The notes below the pieces were generated by a model. That model had not been told where the DNA came from. It saw only the letters and a program-made list of their open reading frames with translations, and did no database searches. From Jaenimonas drosophilae (lineage: Eukaryota; Euglenozoa; Kinetoplastea; Trypanosomatida; Trypanosomatidae): 46,497 bases of DNA. Within the stretch, counting starts at the first letter, position 1, and every line of letters starts with the position of its first letter. Positions 10,101-18,965 of the stretch are shown piece by piece. Location of the stretch: positions 1-46,497 of the forward strand of contig JASAON010001521.1 of assembly GCA_030849065.1 (NCBI GenBank). Direction: 5' to 3'. Made by a program: the position numbers and the translations under genes.

Positions 10101-13100
10101 CGGTGAAGATTACACGCCGCAACATGACGCAGGGCCACTCCCTCAAGGGCGGCTACTTCGTTGGTGTGGCGGTGGCCCAGCTCTCTCCGCTCTCCCCCAC
10201 AACCAACTCCCAGAGCTGGAAGGCCATGAAACCGCCCGTTGTTTGGGCGATGCATGACACCTCACCACAGCTGCCCTATGCCACCAACCCCACGGTGAAG
10301 CCGAACAACTACCAACGCTCTTTTGGAAGTGGTGATACGGTGAATGTGGTGGTAAATCGAGATACACGAAGCGTGGATTTCTTCCGTGATCGAGATGCTC
10401 TCGGTACACTCTTCAGCGACCTCCCCGCCGACATGGATTTGGTTCCTTTTGTGCAGCTCTATAATGAAGATGCCTCGGCTGTGATTAGTCCGGGCTCCAT
10501 GACGGCCCCCATCTCTGCCCCGACACTCCTCCGCGCTGCTTCCGTGGATGTACTCCGCGCCATGCTGACCCTCAAGCCTTTTCAATACCTTGTGGCTGAG
10601 GGAATCTGCAATGAGCTGCGCACCAAGCAATACCCGAGTGTGGCCCTCTCCCTCTTCAATGGTGTGCCAGATCCGCGTGTGCTTCAACTGCGTCGTTCCA
10701 CCGGCGATGCCGTCTTCGTCACCGTGAGCCGCATCTACGATACGCTCTGTGAGTACGCCACGGGGAATGCATCGAGCTTCGCCCACATTAGCAACTTCCG
10801 CTCACCCGCCAGCCCAACCATCAGCTGCTCCTTTGATACCCACCTTGGCGTGGATGCGATGGGAGGACTGACACTCTGCGTGAATGAGCTCGTGAAGGCG
10901 GTGCAAAATCTCATCACTCCGCTTCTAACATTGCACGCACTGCGATGTCGGGAGTTGGAGCTCCGTCGGAAGCTGATTGAGCTCGAGAAAGAACGCTTCG
11001 ACCACATCTTTGTGGGCGTGCGTTGTGCCAAGGTGTATAAGATTCAGTGTGATGGATACCGTCGCCGTGCGCCCACCCTTTCCACGATTCCCGTGGACTT
11101 CACCTTCTCCGCCGCGCTCTCACACCCGAGCTTTGTGTTTCCCTCGCACTACTGCGGCCGCCTGGCCACCGTGCCAGGTGGATCTCAAAACGTCGTAACC
11201 CCCTTCATCGCCATCGCCGAGCCCGCCATTCCCATGCTGCCAGGCAAGATTAATCTCCGCTGCCAATTCATTCGTGGCCATATTGGCCAGATTCTTGGCG
11301 GTGGCTACTACTTTGGTGTTTGTACGGCCAACTTCAGCTGGCGTCGCAAGAACTTCAGCTCCTCGTCGGAGGTGTGGGCGATTCACGATATGGATGAGCC
11401 CTCGTGGAGGATGCAAAATATGCTCCCCAACACCTTTCCCATCGCCGCCGACCCACACTGCATCATCGTCAGCGGTGATATTGTGCGCCTCGAGATTGAT
11501 CGCAACGAGGGCACGTTGCAGGCGTTTCGCAAATCTGTGAATGGGGAGGAGCAGTACCTCGGCCGTCTCTTCGAGAACATCCCACAAGGTGTGCAGCTCT
11601 TCCCCTTCGTGCACCTCTTCAACACCGATGCCGTGGCGGTGCTCTTCCCATCCAACAATGATTCACCCGTTGTGCGTGTGCCGGTGCAACAGCCACACTT
11701 TAGCACGTTTTCGTCTCCCGCAAGCCGCAGCTGTGATGGATGTAGTGCCCAGCACATGGAATCACGTCTCACCAACCGTTGGTTTAAGTGCAATGAGTGC
11801 GCGGATTTTGCCCTGTGCAGCAATTGCTTTGACATGTGCATCCATAGCTACCACGCCTTCACGGAAATGGGCAAGGCCCTCGCACACACACCGACTGTGA
11901 TGGAGAACGTGTATCCTGGCGTGCCCGTCATGATTCCCGGCACACAGTGCCTCTATCTGAGGAGTGTGAAGTGCAAGATGATGGAGGAGCACTTCAATTG
12001 TGTGGCAGAGGCCACCGAGGATCATGCCTTGGCCATGTGGGGCCTCACGAGCACCACACGTGGCCAATTTCGTGCAGTGATTGATACGGTGGATGGTGAG
12101 CCCCTCTCCATGACGCACCCCGTCTTTATTGGGGTGGGCCGTACGGATGAAATCGTGCACTTCACCGCGGAGCGCATTCGAAGTATGTGCCTCTCCAGCC
12201 AAACCATCTTTTCCTTGTGCAGTGATTCCACGGTACGTACACGGTTGGATCATGAAAGCCGATCACCGACCGGATTTGCACGCGGGAGCTCCATCACCTT
12301 TGACGTGAATATGGCCAAGCGCACCATCACCGTCCTTCGCGACTGGATTCCTCTCGGCACACAAAGTGTTGAGGCCCTCATCACGGAGTCGGAGCCGCCC
12401 TACTCCCTCTGCTGCTTTGTGCTACTGAGCAAGAAGGGCATGACGGCCAACATCCTCCCGGAGCGCAACGCACGCGTCCTCGCTCACGTGGTGTCTGTAG
12501 ATGGCGGTGTGGCGTGTGTATCGGACTCGGAACACACAACACCACGCTTTATCGCCATGGATGATTGCCGCACACCACTTCACCAGTGTACGAGGCCACC
12601 ACTTCCCGAGCAGTGGGTATATACCTTCCAGGGCAAATTGATGCAGCAGTGCCAGGTGAAGGAGGTACGTGAGGGTGGGCAGCTCATGTTGCACTTTCCC
12701 GACCGCGACCAAATGGTCGAGGTGCCATTTCACCAACTCCTCGTGACGGGGGCGAGGGGCAATGCCATCCGCAAGGAGCGCATCGTCTCGAAGGAATCCC
12801 CAGACTCAGGTGCCACCTTGCAAGAGGGCTTCGTCATTTCGCGCCTGCTTCTCATTTTGTGTTGCATGTGCGAAAATGAAACACTGAGCGCCATCGTGAT
12901 GGACCACAAGGATCAGCTGGCACGCATCATTAGCGAGCTCTCCTCCGTACCGATTGGCAATGAGGCACCCTTAAACATCCTGGAGGAGATTCGATGGTTT
13001 ATTGTTGCCACGGCCAACTGCCTCGGCACACGTGCGCTGCAACGTCTCAGCCCCTTCATTCCATCGGTACGCCAAGACTCACGCCGCCGACGACTGAAGT

Positions 13101-16100
13101 GTGGGGTGCTCGTGCGCTTCACCGGACCCGATGGACGTGGCAGTGGCGTACATCATCTTCTTCAGCGTAACCCTGGCGGCATTCTTGTCACACAGGAAGT
13201 GGCAACCGGAAAGGTGGCGGAGATGTCGGCGAAGGGATGCATCCCGCTGAAGCAGGCGGCTGGCTTGCCCTGGTTCCAGCGTGAAGATGGTTTGCCATGC
13301 AGCACCGCGGAGCTCTCTCTGCGTCAGCGCACCAAGGTCTCAGAGGGTGGAGCACTGACCATGATCACCATTGAAGGAGTGTGGCAAGGTGAGGTCCTAT
13401 TCCCACGTACGGGCAATATGCGTGTGTCCCTCAACATCTCCTCCGCCAACGATGGCGAGGGCACGATGTTTGAAACACACTTCTATCTCTTTTACACCTA
13501 TGCCCGCTACCCTCGACGGGTGCGCATGTGCCTTGTGGCACACAACTACGGCGAGATGCTCTGCCGAAACGAGGGGTTTTCCTGCGCCGACACCTTTGAA
13601 GAACGTGTGGCCATTATGGAGGAGCTCATTGCCCCGGCAGATATGAGCTCGCTCTTCTTCCTGAGCATGGACCTCGACGCCGAGGGCTGCCGCCTGCACG
13701 GAACATGCAAACTTAAAAATGGAGTGTCGGGCATCATCTCCGCCAACAACCTCCGCACCATGTCCATGGAGGCGCCGAGCACCGATGCCATGTGGGTGGA
13801 GCCTCTTCCCGACTGCGTCAACGCCGTGATTCCGGCCACACCCCAACGCGATCTTCCCACAGTGATGCATCGGCTCATCATCCTCCTCGCACGGCACCTC
13901 TTTCTCGTCATTTGCCGCAACACCCGACGCATTTACAAGGAGCTCATTGAGAACATCTCCCTCTTTGATACACACCCACTCATTGATCGGCTCCTTTACG
14001 TGTTCGTGGATGCCCCGCAGCTCTACATCCTCGTGGATGAGGCGGGCCAGCTCATCAGCCAGCCCTCCGCCAAGGCGTGGAATGCAGCCTCACTCGCACG
14101 CCTCATCACCAACTGTCTGCTGCATCGCCCCGACCTCATTGATGGCGCCCCAGACAGCTTCATTTGGGATACCTTGCACTCCGTTATAACCGCAGCCCAT
14201 CGGTGTGGTACGACCTACCGCAACGAGATCATCCGCAACATCACGAGCTTCGTGCAGAGCTACCCTCGCTCCCAACCCGCCATTTATGCGCAGCTCTTCT
14301 CCACATTCTTCTCCTACGTCGATCGTTACGTTTTTGCCGCCGCCGACTCGGTGGATGCGCGCCAGGATGTTGCCGCTGGCGTGGATTTTCTCCTCACGAT
14401 GGACGTGAGCACAATGAGCTTCCTCCGCCACGTTCCCATCAAGCCCCTTCATTGCCTGATTGATCTCAGCCACTCACTCACGGAGAATAAACCGCTGCCC
14501 CTTGTGGTGGAGCTGGCCGACACCACCAACGGCCAATTCGTTCCGCAAGAGGTCTCTGCCGTCTGTGCCTTTGGCGAGCTCGTCCTGGATGAGCTCAAGG
14601 TGGGCAAGGTGGTGAGCTCCATCTGTACCTCTCGCTCGGGCTCTGGCAAGTACTACTACGAGGTGCAGTTCCCAGAGAAATTCATGTCACCGGTGGCGGT
14701 TGGCTGGGGTTCTGTGGCGCACAACGACGTACCCACACAACATGTGGGCAGTGATCGTGCCAGCTTCGCCTTCACTGGGGCTGAGATCACCATGAAGGAG
14801 TGGAAGGAGGAGTACAAGATTGCGGACGTCAGCTCGGGCAGTGTCGTGGGCTGCTTGCTGGACCTCGAGGCGCACTGTGTGGCGTGGTCGGTGAATGGCC
14901 TGGTGGGCCACTTCGTGCCCATTCCCTTGACAGACCACTGCAATGAGCTCTACGCCTTTGCATCTGTGGGAAGCTGCTCGGGCTTGGCCATTCACATGCA
15001 GGCCTCGCAGTTCGAGCACGTGCCAGATGGTTATACGGACCTGGCAGGACGCTACAAGCGGGTGCAGGTGAATGCCTACGACGCCCTGCAACGTTCCACG
15101 ATGGAGGTGAAGTCGCTGGAGTACTACACACAGCTTGCCGCCTACATGTCGGACTTGGAGGAAGAAAAGAAGGAGAAGCCATCGATGGCGAGTGGCTCCT
15201 TCTCTCTTACCTCTGGCGGCGATACAACAGCCACGGGCAATGCCACGCCATGCACCTACAGCCTCCTTGCTGATTGCGGGGAGAAAGAGATTTATGATCA
15301 GTACCGCTTGATTCCCGTCGTGGAGAGCTGCATGGCCACGGCCAACCGCTTCATTGATCTCGACGGAGAGGAGGTGAAGGGTGCTCTCTCACGCGCCTTC
15401 TTGACGCTGAAGCCCTTGGTGCGACGCTCATTCCGCAAACGTGTGCTCGCCGTGATTCCGCCCGTGGAGAAGAATGATAGCCCGATGGTCATTACGATTC
15501 GTCTGGCCCATCTCAACACAACGGCTTCAATGAACGTGGATATGGGTCTGCAACACAGCATTCTGGCACAGCTCTACAAGCAGATTGGCACTTTTTGTGG
15601 CTGCCAGTGGTGGATGACGCCCCTCTTCCGCGTAAACCTCTACGTGGGCTCCACCTCACACGCCCCCACAGACATGGGCGGCCCGTACCGGCAATTATGG
15701 ACCCTCTTGGCCGGTGAGATGATGCTGCACCCAGACAAGTGCTACCCACACTCCGAGCGCTACCGCAACCCACTCTTCCGTTTCGTCAATAACTCCCAGC
15801 GGTTGTGTTTGGTGCCCGACAGCCTCGCCAACTCCTACTTCGAGCTCGGTCTGCTAAACTTCTTTGGCAAGATCATGGGCCATGCCGCCACGGCCTCCAT
15901 CCCACTCGATATTGATTTTAGCCCCTTCATGTGGAAGTTCCTCATTGATGATGAGCTCACCATTCGTGACTACTACAACTACGTGGATAGCGTCGTGGAG
16001 AAGAGTCTGGAGGATGATACCTTCTTGCTCAGCGGGGTGGCGGATGAGATTATTCCGAACCTGCTGGACCACATCAACGTGGCGGAGGAGGCTAAGATGG

Positions 16101-16585
16101 ATGAGGCGGCGGTGGTCCGCTACCGTCGCAGCAAGGCGGAGCACTGCTTGGTACATTCCATGGATGAGCAGCTTCAGGCTATTCGAAGTGGTCTCTGGAC
16201 GGCACTACCACGACGTGTTGTACGCTGCCTCTCGTGGAAGGACTTGGAGCTGCACGTGTGCGGTGCTGTGAGCATCTCCGTCGAGGATCTCCGTCGCAAC
16301 TTCCGCCTCCAACTCACCGGATCTCGAACCAAACACTTTTGGACGATTGTGGAGGAGATGTCTGGCGAACAGAAGTCGTCGCTGCTCTGCTTCGCCTGCG
16401 GCCAACGCCGTTTGCCCTTGCATCGTACCATCACCATCACGGAGAACCGTGAGGCGATTGATTTTCTTCCTCGCGCGCAGTCATGTTCGTCCATGCTATC
16501 CATCCCGCAATACCCAACGCTGGATATTTTTCGAGAGAAGCTACTCCTCGCACTGCAGCACCACATGGAGATGGAGCTCGCCTAA
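4190..16585 (+). CDS. Giant HECT-domain E3 ubiquitin ligase with SPRY and ZZ modules
   Basis: A 4131-residue protein in one uninterrupted frame, starting at ATG 4190 (the in-frame GTG at 4178 is not a likely start). In order: WD40-like strands near residues 345-430; a LamG/concanavalin-like fold near 490-630; a SPRY-like domain at about 1615-1740; two related SPRY-like domains at about 1965-2100 and 2345-2490. Next come a ZZ zinc finger at about 2513-2556 (CDGC, CNEC, CSNC, then HSYH) and another SPRY domain at about 3485-3605. The C-terminal HECT domain runs from about 3780 to 4131. The HECT N-lobe has GGPYRQLW and the C-lobe has LPRAQSCSSML, with the predicted thioester cysteine at 4099. 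It should take ubiquitin from an E2 and pass it to a substrate. The layout recalls HERC1/HERC2-class ligases but no RCC1 repeats were seen. The target is unknown. Confidence 0.9.
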   Translation: MATRHHSPSDPHIAARIMDQLPSITLLPQEPYPTSANHEALASFRPNGNEVRVAAKSTFSRGTIYIQEASPVSEEEDMPLLQDLYAAGFLTYTKAQKSELSKQHVLRAPPAFDGHAPTNAEEVAQYVRGLAAAYHQVPEVPGTFEIHHHMLHTNLKEARTRPPRRRAAATEAEEATAASTSNNGRFSGEEIHNHNVEIEGINHDDLGVSGTLIHLRCLNERDLMVVFRMFEGSIEHCANVADDVMNVALDHLRECVSNNASTDPQPCVLVSVMGLLVCRRGRIHEVLQFLEMLDMFQSDHPNAHIPHVEAIVKDFTLHAHRYCPISSPVEGYLIRKEKMSISMNEERLIHCMCVSRDGTLVAAASPRGVAVYDVLTSNTQAEVAWNLGERTTWCMSFSDDGTKVLCTDSTGCQHYIFDLESQSLSNFATAEVEILECLNGHVGTRAPPRLPGGNAKTLFLNDATEPLVKLVGSFQEVMSCFTLCSHVHEDFHGTLVVLSAGGEYLSVHVESRVVRLVQGNVSCCGYISSTSTSGWFLLRVSWDQGTWSLSINSRKVELRGVRTSQLHSVTVEFMDCLSGRGHIGSLTMWRIHLDAASEQSYARAKDVGVLADVILHFPLDEGDGIWLKEVVSQSCCTVQEIACMWDEQLCLRHMPSDDMFMVPLDSATWLRSRIIRSARRILYCVPNATRGVDDTVMEVDLSTNCIQRIYRCSHTYSENLYALTSDESSMIVYLTRFSIFQRMHIRTNCTSDVELEKMNISNNPYDPNSASVQWLFFTLHRHIYVESRMLQCLHPDSSLLSLRNLRRILEQLDIIDAVPPVLGKLSATSLMTLAQLHVDKLSPDRDALLRFTQRCEVACARLKRFFADDEDFVSLAAKLCDSLVLKSLTTESKASVLLDERNKKDGIVFPNLRTAEMWELVAHIGATNPTDFVQISKNLLQRCERQSTAPPSEMLVRPVLLRSFVIACAHTLSTSGHVEELRRVVDVFVEHAEQRLTRTLRCKNGTQTNAAKERRETLVEQAIVEIPIRCGFIPLMGVVSLCCPSAVSDRAEATLLLMLRELANVTAAEPTPLSFATRESCDVFPLPGGSAERWRVHLDLPRAKSIAITSTHLSTPLSVYRTDLTTISPPRVLMMHDAPIARFDGGTLIAFGIGESAFTICASYELPVDISWRRLLQDTVRHLLLTVAEHLTAKPKASEVFVAPLLRFGLTTTALQEHGLNLPGRTPDPRVAEILEDRDEGKEFVDQVCESMRRSIVAGMRPAIKYLLAILVHTGASTYQAEEELKLRWFSGEWGNRMQGPSRESFREQLSMLANWITKSVYFDVEASQSYRATDRRHDSLMSSRSLSERRGSSNTRKNFAKNSLHSDTLEQVRTILAKETSTIQLERAMLDRTRVAMSMQRGLTILAHVLATEDASAISDHTISAVIDILWGFAVGDANCHYTQCLSGAGVDLEMRVREAFHNALQTCCTLLLSNDPTDLAPPMILTQVAQRSTATMRLLGILCHPWDAVDCEMLNWKAGYDDDLLRYLEMQAGILSRNLSLTEPWKLGAGDSERHAELVGCADLKSLGRTYPNDFSIIIPNVKVTRLEDNISIRNSSTSSVVLRADEEWPLTWKDGMPRVFYYEVRIDTPAKKFDVGLFFSTRSDHGKLAELPYYYDSTGSTNNASFPSFEAGDVVGCGVLTTNRSVFFTLNGQFLSFVGCIPAKPEVVIPALRFDETNNVHVLVNFGKSPFCFDCRQLHPTMNLEGGPTWYRVASTAQIVLHHMTTRACMVLDVKKPFTGSFLTHCCEATCKAVNTITGFVMGIASTNDTSPLTRMKQSICVSVAEHSIAVLISTLRHIASCDNTHLPGAVSDMIFDAASVLLLLPLHSIQISTISLLPEIIPHVREVTDTKTSENLVRSLFTHAYAEGDGGAEPVPQNMVPFIPRWSDCDARSIAIENVQLARMVPESQRSIALGNVLPRSGVVSFTVKITRRNMTQGHSLKGGYFVGVAVAQLSPLSPTTNSQSWKAMKPPVVWAMHDTSPQLPYATNPTVKPNNYQRSFGSGDTVNVVVNRDTRSVDFFRDRDALGTLFSDLPADMDLVPFVQLYNEDASAVISPGSMTAPISAPTLLRAASVDVLRAMLTLKPFQYLVAEGICNELRTKQYPSVALSLFNGVPDPRVLQLRRSTGDAVFVTVSRIYDTLCEYATGNASSFAHISNFRSPASPTISCSFDTHLGVDAMGGLTLCVNELVKAVQNLITPLLTLHALRCRELELRRKLIELEKERFDHIFVGVRCAKVYKIQCDGYRRRAPTLSTIPVDFTFSAALSHPSFVFPSHYCGRLATVPGGSQNVVTPFIAIAEPAIPMLPGKINLRCQFIRGHIGQILGGGYYFGVCTANFSWRRKNFSSSSEVWAIHDMDEPSWRMQNMLPNTFPIAADPHCIIVSGDIVRLEIDRNEGTLQAFRKSVNGEEQYLGRLFENIPQGVQLFPFVHLFNTDAVAVLFPSNNDSPVVRVPVQQPHFSTFSSPASRSCDGCSAQHMESRLTNRWFKCNECADFALCSNCFDMCIHSYHAFTEMGKALAHTPTVMENVYPGVPVMIPGTQCLYLRSVKCKMMEEHFNCVAEATEDHALAMWGLTSTTRGQFRAVIDTVDGEPLSMTHPVFIGVGRTDEIVHFTAERIRSMCLSSQTIFSLCSDSTVRTRLDHESRSPTGFARGSSITFDVNMAKRTITVLRDWIPLGTQSVEALITESEPPYSLCCFVLLSKKGMTANILPERNARVLAHVVSVDGGVACVSDSEHTTPRFIAMDDCRTPLHQCTRPPLPEQWVYTFQGKLMQQCQVKEVREGGQLMLHFPDRDQMVEVPFHQLLVTGARGNAIRKERIVSKESPDSGATLQEGFVISRLLLILCCMCENETLSAIVMDHKDQLARIISELSSVPIGNEAPLNILEEIRWFIVATANCLGTRALQRLSPFIPSVRQDSRRRRLKCGVLVRFTGPDGRGSGVHHLLQRNPGGILVTQEVATGKVAEMSAKGCIPLKQAAGLPWFQREDGLPCSTAELSLRQRTKVSEGGALTMITIEGVWQGEVLFPRTGNMRVSLNISSANDGEGTMFETHFYLFYTYARYPRRVRMCLVAHNYGEMLCRNEGFSCADTFEERVAIMEELIAPADMSSLFFLSMDLDAEGCRLHGTCKLKNGVSGIISANNLRTMSMEAPSTDAMWVEPLPDCVNAVIPATPQRDLPTVMHRLIILLARHLFLVICRNTRRIYKELIENISLFDTHPLIDRLLYVFVDAPQLYILVDEAGQLISQPSAKAWNAASLARLITNCLLHRPDLIDGAPDSFIWDTLHSVITAAHRCGTTYRNEIIRNITSFVQSYPRSQPAIYAQLFSTFFSYVDRYVFAAADSVDARQDVAAGVDFLLTMDVSTMSFLRHVPIKPLHCLIDLSHSLTENKPLPLVVELADTTNGQFVPQEVSAVCAFGELVLDELKVGKVVSSICTSRSGSGKYYYEVQFPEKFMSPVAVGWGSVAHNDVPTQHVGSDRASFAFTGAEITMKEWKEEYKIADVSSGSVVGCLLDLEAHCVAWSVNGLVGHFVPIPLTDHCNELYAFASVGSCSGLAIHMQASQFEHVPDGYTDLAGRYKRVQVNAYDALQRSTMEVKSLEYYTQLAAYMSDLEEEKKEKPSMASGSFSLTSGGDTTATGNATPCTYSLLADCGEKEIYDQYRLIPVVESCMATANRFIDLDGEEVKGALSRAFLTLKPLVRRSFRKRVLAVIPPVEKNDSPMVITIRLAHLNTTASMNVDMGLQHSILAQLYKQIGTFCGCQWWMTPLFRVNLYVGSTSHAPTDMGGPYRQLWTLLAGEMMLHPDKCYPHSERYRNPLFRFVNNSQRLCLVPDSLANSYFELGLLNFFGKIMGHAATASIPLDIDFSPFMWKFLIDDELTIRDYYNYVDSVVEKSLEDDTFLLSGVADEIIPNLLDHINVAEEAKMDEAAVVRYRRSKAEHCLVHSMDEQLQAIRSGLWTALPRRVVRCLSWKDLELHVCGAVSISVEDLRRNFRLQLTGSRTKHFWTIVEEMSGEQKSSLLCFACGQRRLPLHRTITITENREAIDFLPRAQSCSSMLSIPQYPTLDIFREKLLLALQHHMEMELA

Positions 16586-17089
16586 GTTCAGAGGTACAAC
16601 AAACAAACACGAACGCATATACCTGCACAACAACCACCGTGCTGCTGTGTTGTTTTTTTTGTAACTAAGAAACACATGCTCGGCATTCATGAGTGAGATT
16701 GCAAGTTCCTATTGATACCTATTGTATTAGGAGAGCATGTGCACCTGCCAGCATAACAAGAAGAAGATGATGAGGGTGCTGTTGGTGGAGTATGAAGTCT
16801 TGTCTAGACAGAGCATGTGTGTGTGTGTGTGTGTGTGCTCCTCTTCTACTCCACGTTTGGTGTGTTGTTTCGTAGCCTTCGTATTGATTGCCTTCTTCAT
16901 CCTTGACTGACATCATCCTGGATATATTGCATCATATCCACATGCCACATGACGTGTGTTCCTTGTGTGTCTCACAGAATGATTGACGATGCTCTACATG
17001 CACATCCAATCAATTTGCTGCTTCTCTTTTTATTTATTTATGTGTGTGCCGAATTAGTCACCGAGGATTCACGTGTACTGCGGCATGGA
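16586..17089. other. Spacer between the HECT and PPR-PIN genes
   Basis: 500 bp with a TG repeat in the middle and a T-rich pyrimidine tract at 17015-17039, followed by AG at 17056-17057, the likely splice acceptor of the next gene. No other gene was seen. Confidence 0.5.
16816..16837. repeat. (TG)11 dinucleotide repeat
   Basis: An uninterrupted TG run in the spacer after the HECT gene. Confidence 0.9.
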
Positions 17090-17093
17090 ATGA
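17085..17093 (+). promoter_or_regulatory. Two-codon upstream ORF overlapping the start codon
   Basis: ATG GAA TGA is the first ATG after the predicted splice acceptor. Its stop (17091-17093) overlaps the main ATG (17090-17092) in an ATGA. The upstream ATG has G at -3 and +4, so ribosomes would probably use it. Main-frame translation would then need leaky scanning or reinitiation. Confidence 0.4.
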
Positions 17094-18802
17094 AAACCAT
17101 TGCGCGTGCATCGCCCCAACTCCCACTGGCCGTTGCGACGAGCAGGGCACATTCGTGGGTGGAGGTGCTGCAGCTGAGTGAATCCTACTGCAAGCACGTC
17201 AAGCACATTCATCAGCCGTCCACGGCGGAGCTGAAACATGGCCTCTCACGCATGAGCACGTCGTGGGGTACGTCTTTGTTCTACTATGGCATCATCAAGG
17301 AAATATGCGAGCGGCAGAAACCCGATGCGGAGCTTGTTTCCTGTGCGATGCAGCGCTATCGCAGCTTCAACAACGTACCTGCCATGTTGCGATTGCTCGA
17401 GGAGGACGTGGATTCCTCCTCGGTGGATGGGGCCCGCTCCACGCTGCGCATGGCCTCCTTCACAGGCATGTGGGAGAAGGCTCTGCACACGCTAGAGAGT
17501 AATGCCACACTTAGGCGCAATGCGGCAGATCGTGGCAGCTTGATTCGCAGCCTCACGCAGAACGGTCGTTGGGAAGAGGCGGTGCACGTCATTCGAAGGA
17601 TGGAGCCAACCATGGACTACACACCGATGCTCACGCGCCCCATCATCAAGCGTCTATCCCTGGTGGGTGAGCATCAACGTGCGTTAGTCCTCCTGAGCCG
17701 TGTGCTGGCGTCCGGCTATGCCTTCAACACACAACTCTTTTCTGGCATCATTCGCACACTTCGTGTGAGCAATCATTGGATGGATGCGCTACGCTGCGCG
17801 GAGCACATGGGCCTCTACTCTGCCCCGAAACTTGAAGTTCGTCGCAATCTCGCGCTATATCACAGCCTGGTTGATTGCTTGTACGAAGTAGATCCATATG
17901 CGCACTTCTCACTGGCAGAGATGGTGGCTGACATCGCGGCGCGCACCTTTCCACGTGGAGACTCCATGAATGTGCCTCGCAAGCTGGATCCTTTTCGTCT
18001 GTGCTTGCATGCAGATGTGTTTTTGCGCTACCGCGCCATCACCAACTCACTGAGTTTTGCGTTCAGCAAGGCCATCAATCTGCCACGCTGGTATACACGG
18101 AGCTTGCAGAGCCTCATTCAGGGCCCAGGGATGGAATCTGGTCAGGTGCTGCTGCTCGATACCAACTTCCTGCTTCAGTGTGCCTCGCGCAATCTGCCGC
18201 TGGAGCACTTCTACACAAGCATGGCGAAGCAGATTGCGGTGGAGGCGGACGACTTCAGCGTGGCTGCGGTGGTCATTCCCTTCACGGTGATGCAGGAGGC
18301 TTTTCGGCTGATTTGGAATACCAACACACACATTCGGCATGCGGTACGCTTGTTGTTGTGGTCGCGTGTGGTGGCGATGGTGGAGTCACCACGCTTCTTC
18401 GTTCTAAATCTTTCGAGTGAGTTCCCATCGCTGGCGGTGCTGCCCATCACGAAGCTGGCCTACTCCAAAGTTGGTTTTTCTTCATCATCATCGCCATCAG
18501 CAGCATCTTCGTCATCCCTTGCAAATGCCTCACGGAACCCTGACGTTCGCATCATCAACGTTGCGCTCTCATTGCAGCATTTGCTTCGGCAACGTGTGCT
18601 CAACGATGTGCATGCCACCTCAGTTCCTGAAGGCACGATGCTCTTCTCCTTCGTCAAGTACCACGTACGGAGGCACAACAATGCGGTGAAGGGCATCGCC
18701 AGCACCCGTTTGGTCATGTGCACCCTCGACCAACAAGTGTCGCGTGTTGCACATGAGCTGGGCATCCTCACGTTTCCAAACCTACACTCCACAGACGAGT
18801 AG
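17090..18802 (+). CDS. PPR-like protein with a C-terminal PIN nuclease domain, probably mitochondrial
   Basis: A 570-residue protein. The start at 17090 follows the splice acceptor and gives a basic, Ser/Ala-rich N-terminus of the kind that targets mitochondria; the longer frame from 16949 lies upstream of the acceptor. Residues about 90-300 are helical pairs resembling PPR/TPR repeats (for example RWEEAVHVIRRME and LFSGIIRTLRVSNHWMDALR). Residues about 350-560 look like a PIN domain: DTNFLL with Asp357, VMQEAF with Glu403, NPDVRIINVA with Asp485 and CTLDQQV with Asp547 supply the four acidic residues that hold metal in PIN nucleases. A Ser/Ala-rich loop near 465-480 interrupts the fold. The likely role is RNA cleavage guided by the repeats. 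The layout parallels PRORP but the nuclease motifs are PIN rather than PRORP/NYN. The substrate is unknown. Confidence 0.65.
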   Translation: MKTIARASPQLPLAVATSRAHSWVEVLQLSESYCKHVKHIHQPSTAELKHGLSRMSTSWGTSLFYYGIIKEICERQKPDAELVSCAMQRYRSFNNVPAMLRLLEEDVDSSSVDGARSTLRMASFTGMWEKALHTLESNATLRRNAADRGSLIRSLTQNGRWEEAVHVIRRMEPTMDYTPMLTRPIIKRLSLVGEHQRALVLLSRVLASGYAFNTQLFSGIIRTLRVSNHWMDALRCAEHMGLYSAPKLEVRRNLALYHSLVDCLYEVDPYAHFSLAEMVADIAARTFPRGDSMNVPRKLDPFRLCLHADVFLRYRAITNSLSFAFSKAINLPRWYTRSLQSLIQGPGMESGQVLLLDTNFLLQCASRNLPLEHFYTSMAKQIAVEADDFSVAAVVIPFTVMQEAFRLIWNTNTHIRHAVRLLLWSRVVAMVESPRFFVLNLSSEFPSLAVLPITKLAYSKVGFSSSSSPSAASSSSLANASRNPDVRIINVALSLQHLLRQRVLNDVHATSVPEGTMLFSFVKYHVRRHNNAVKGIASTRLVMCTLDQQVSRVAHELGILTFPNLHSTDE

Positions 18803-18846
18803 TGTAGCAAGTGTGCTCATCGTCATCTCACGCACGTCGGATTAAT

Positions 18847-18864
18847 ACACACACACACACACAC
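18847..18864. repeat. (AC)9 dinucleotide repeat
   Basis: A short AC run in the spacer between the PPR-PIN and HAT-repeat genes. Confidence 0.85.
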
Positions 18865-18965
18865 CATGCTCTACTGCAATGACAACTTTACGTCTATGAA
18901 TTCTGCCACATTCGTGATTTGTGTTCTTTCTTGCGTTTCTTGTTGTGTTGTTTAGTAGCTTCTTC

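Noticed and set aside
16949..17089. N-terminal extension of the PPR-PIN frame with a hydrophobic stretch
   Set aside because: It coincides with the pyrimidine tract and lies before the predicted splice acceptor; the apparent membrane segment is translated poly-pyrimidine.
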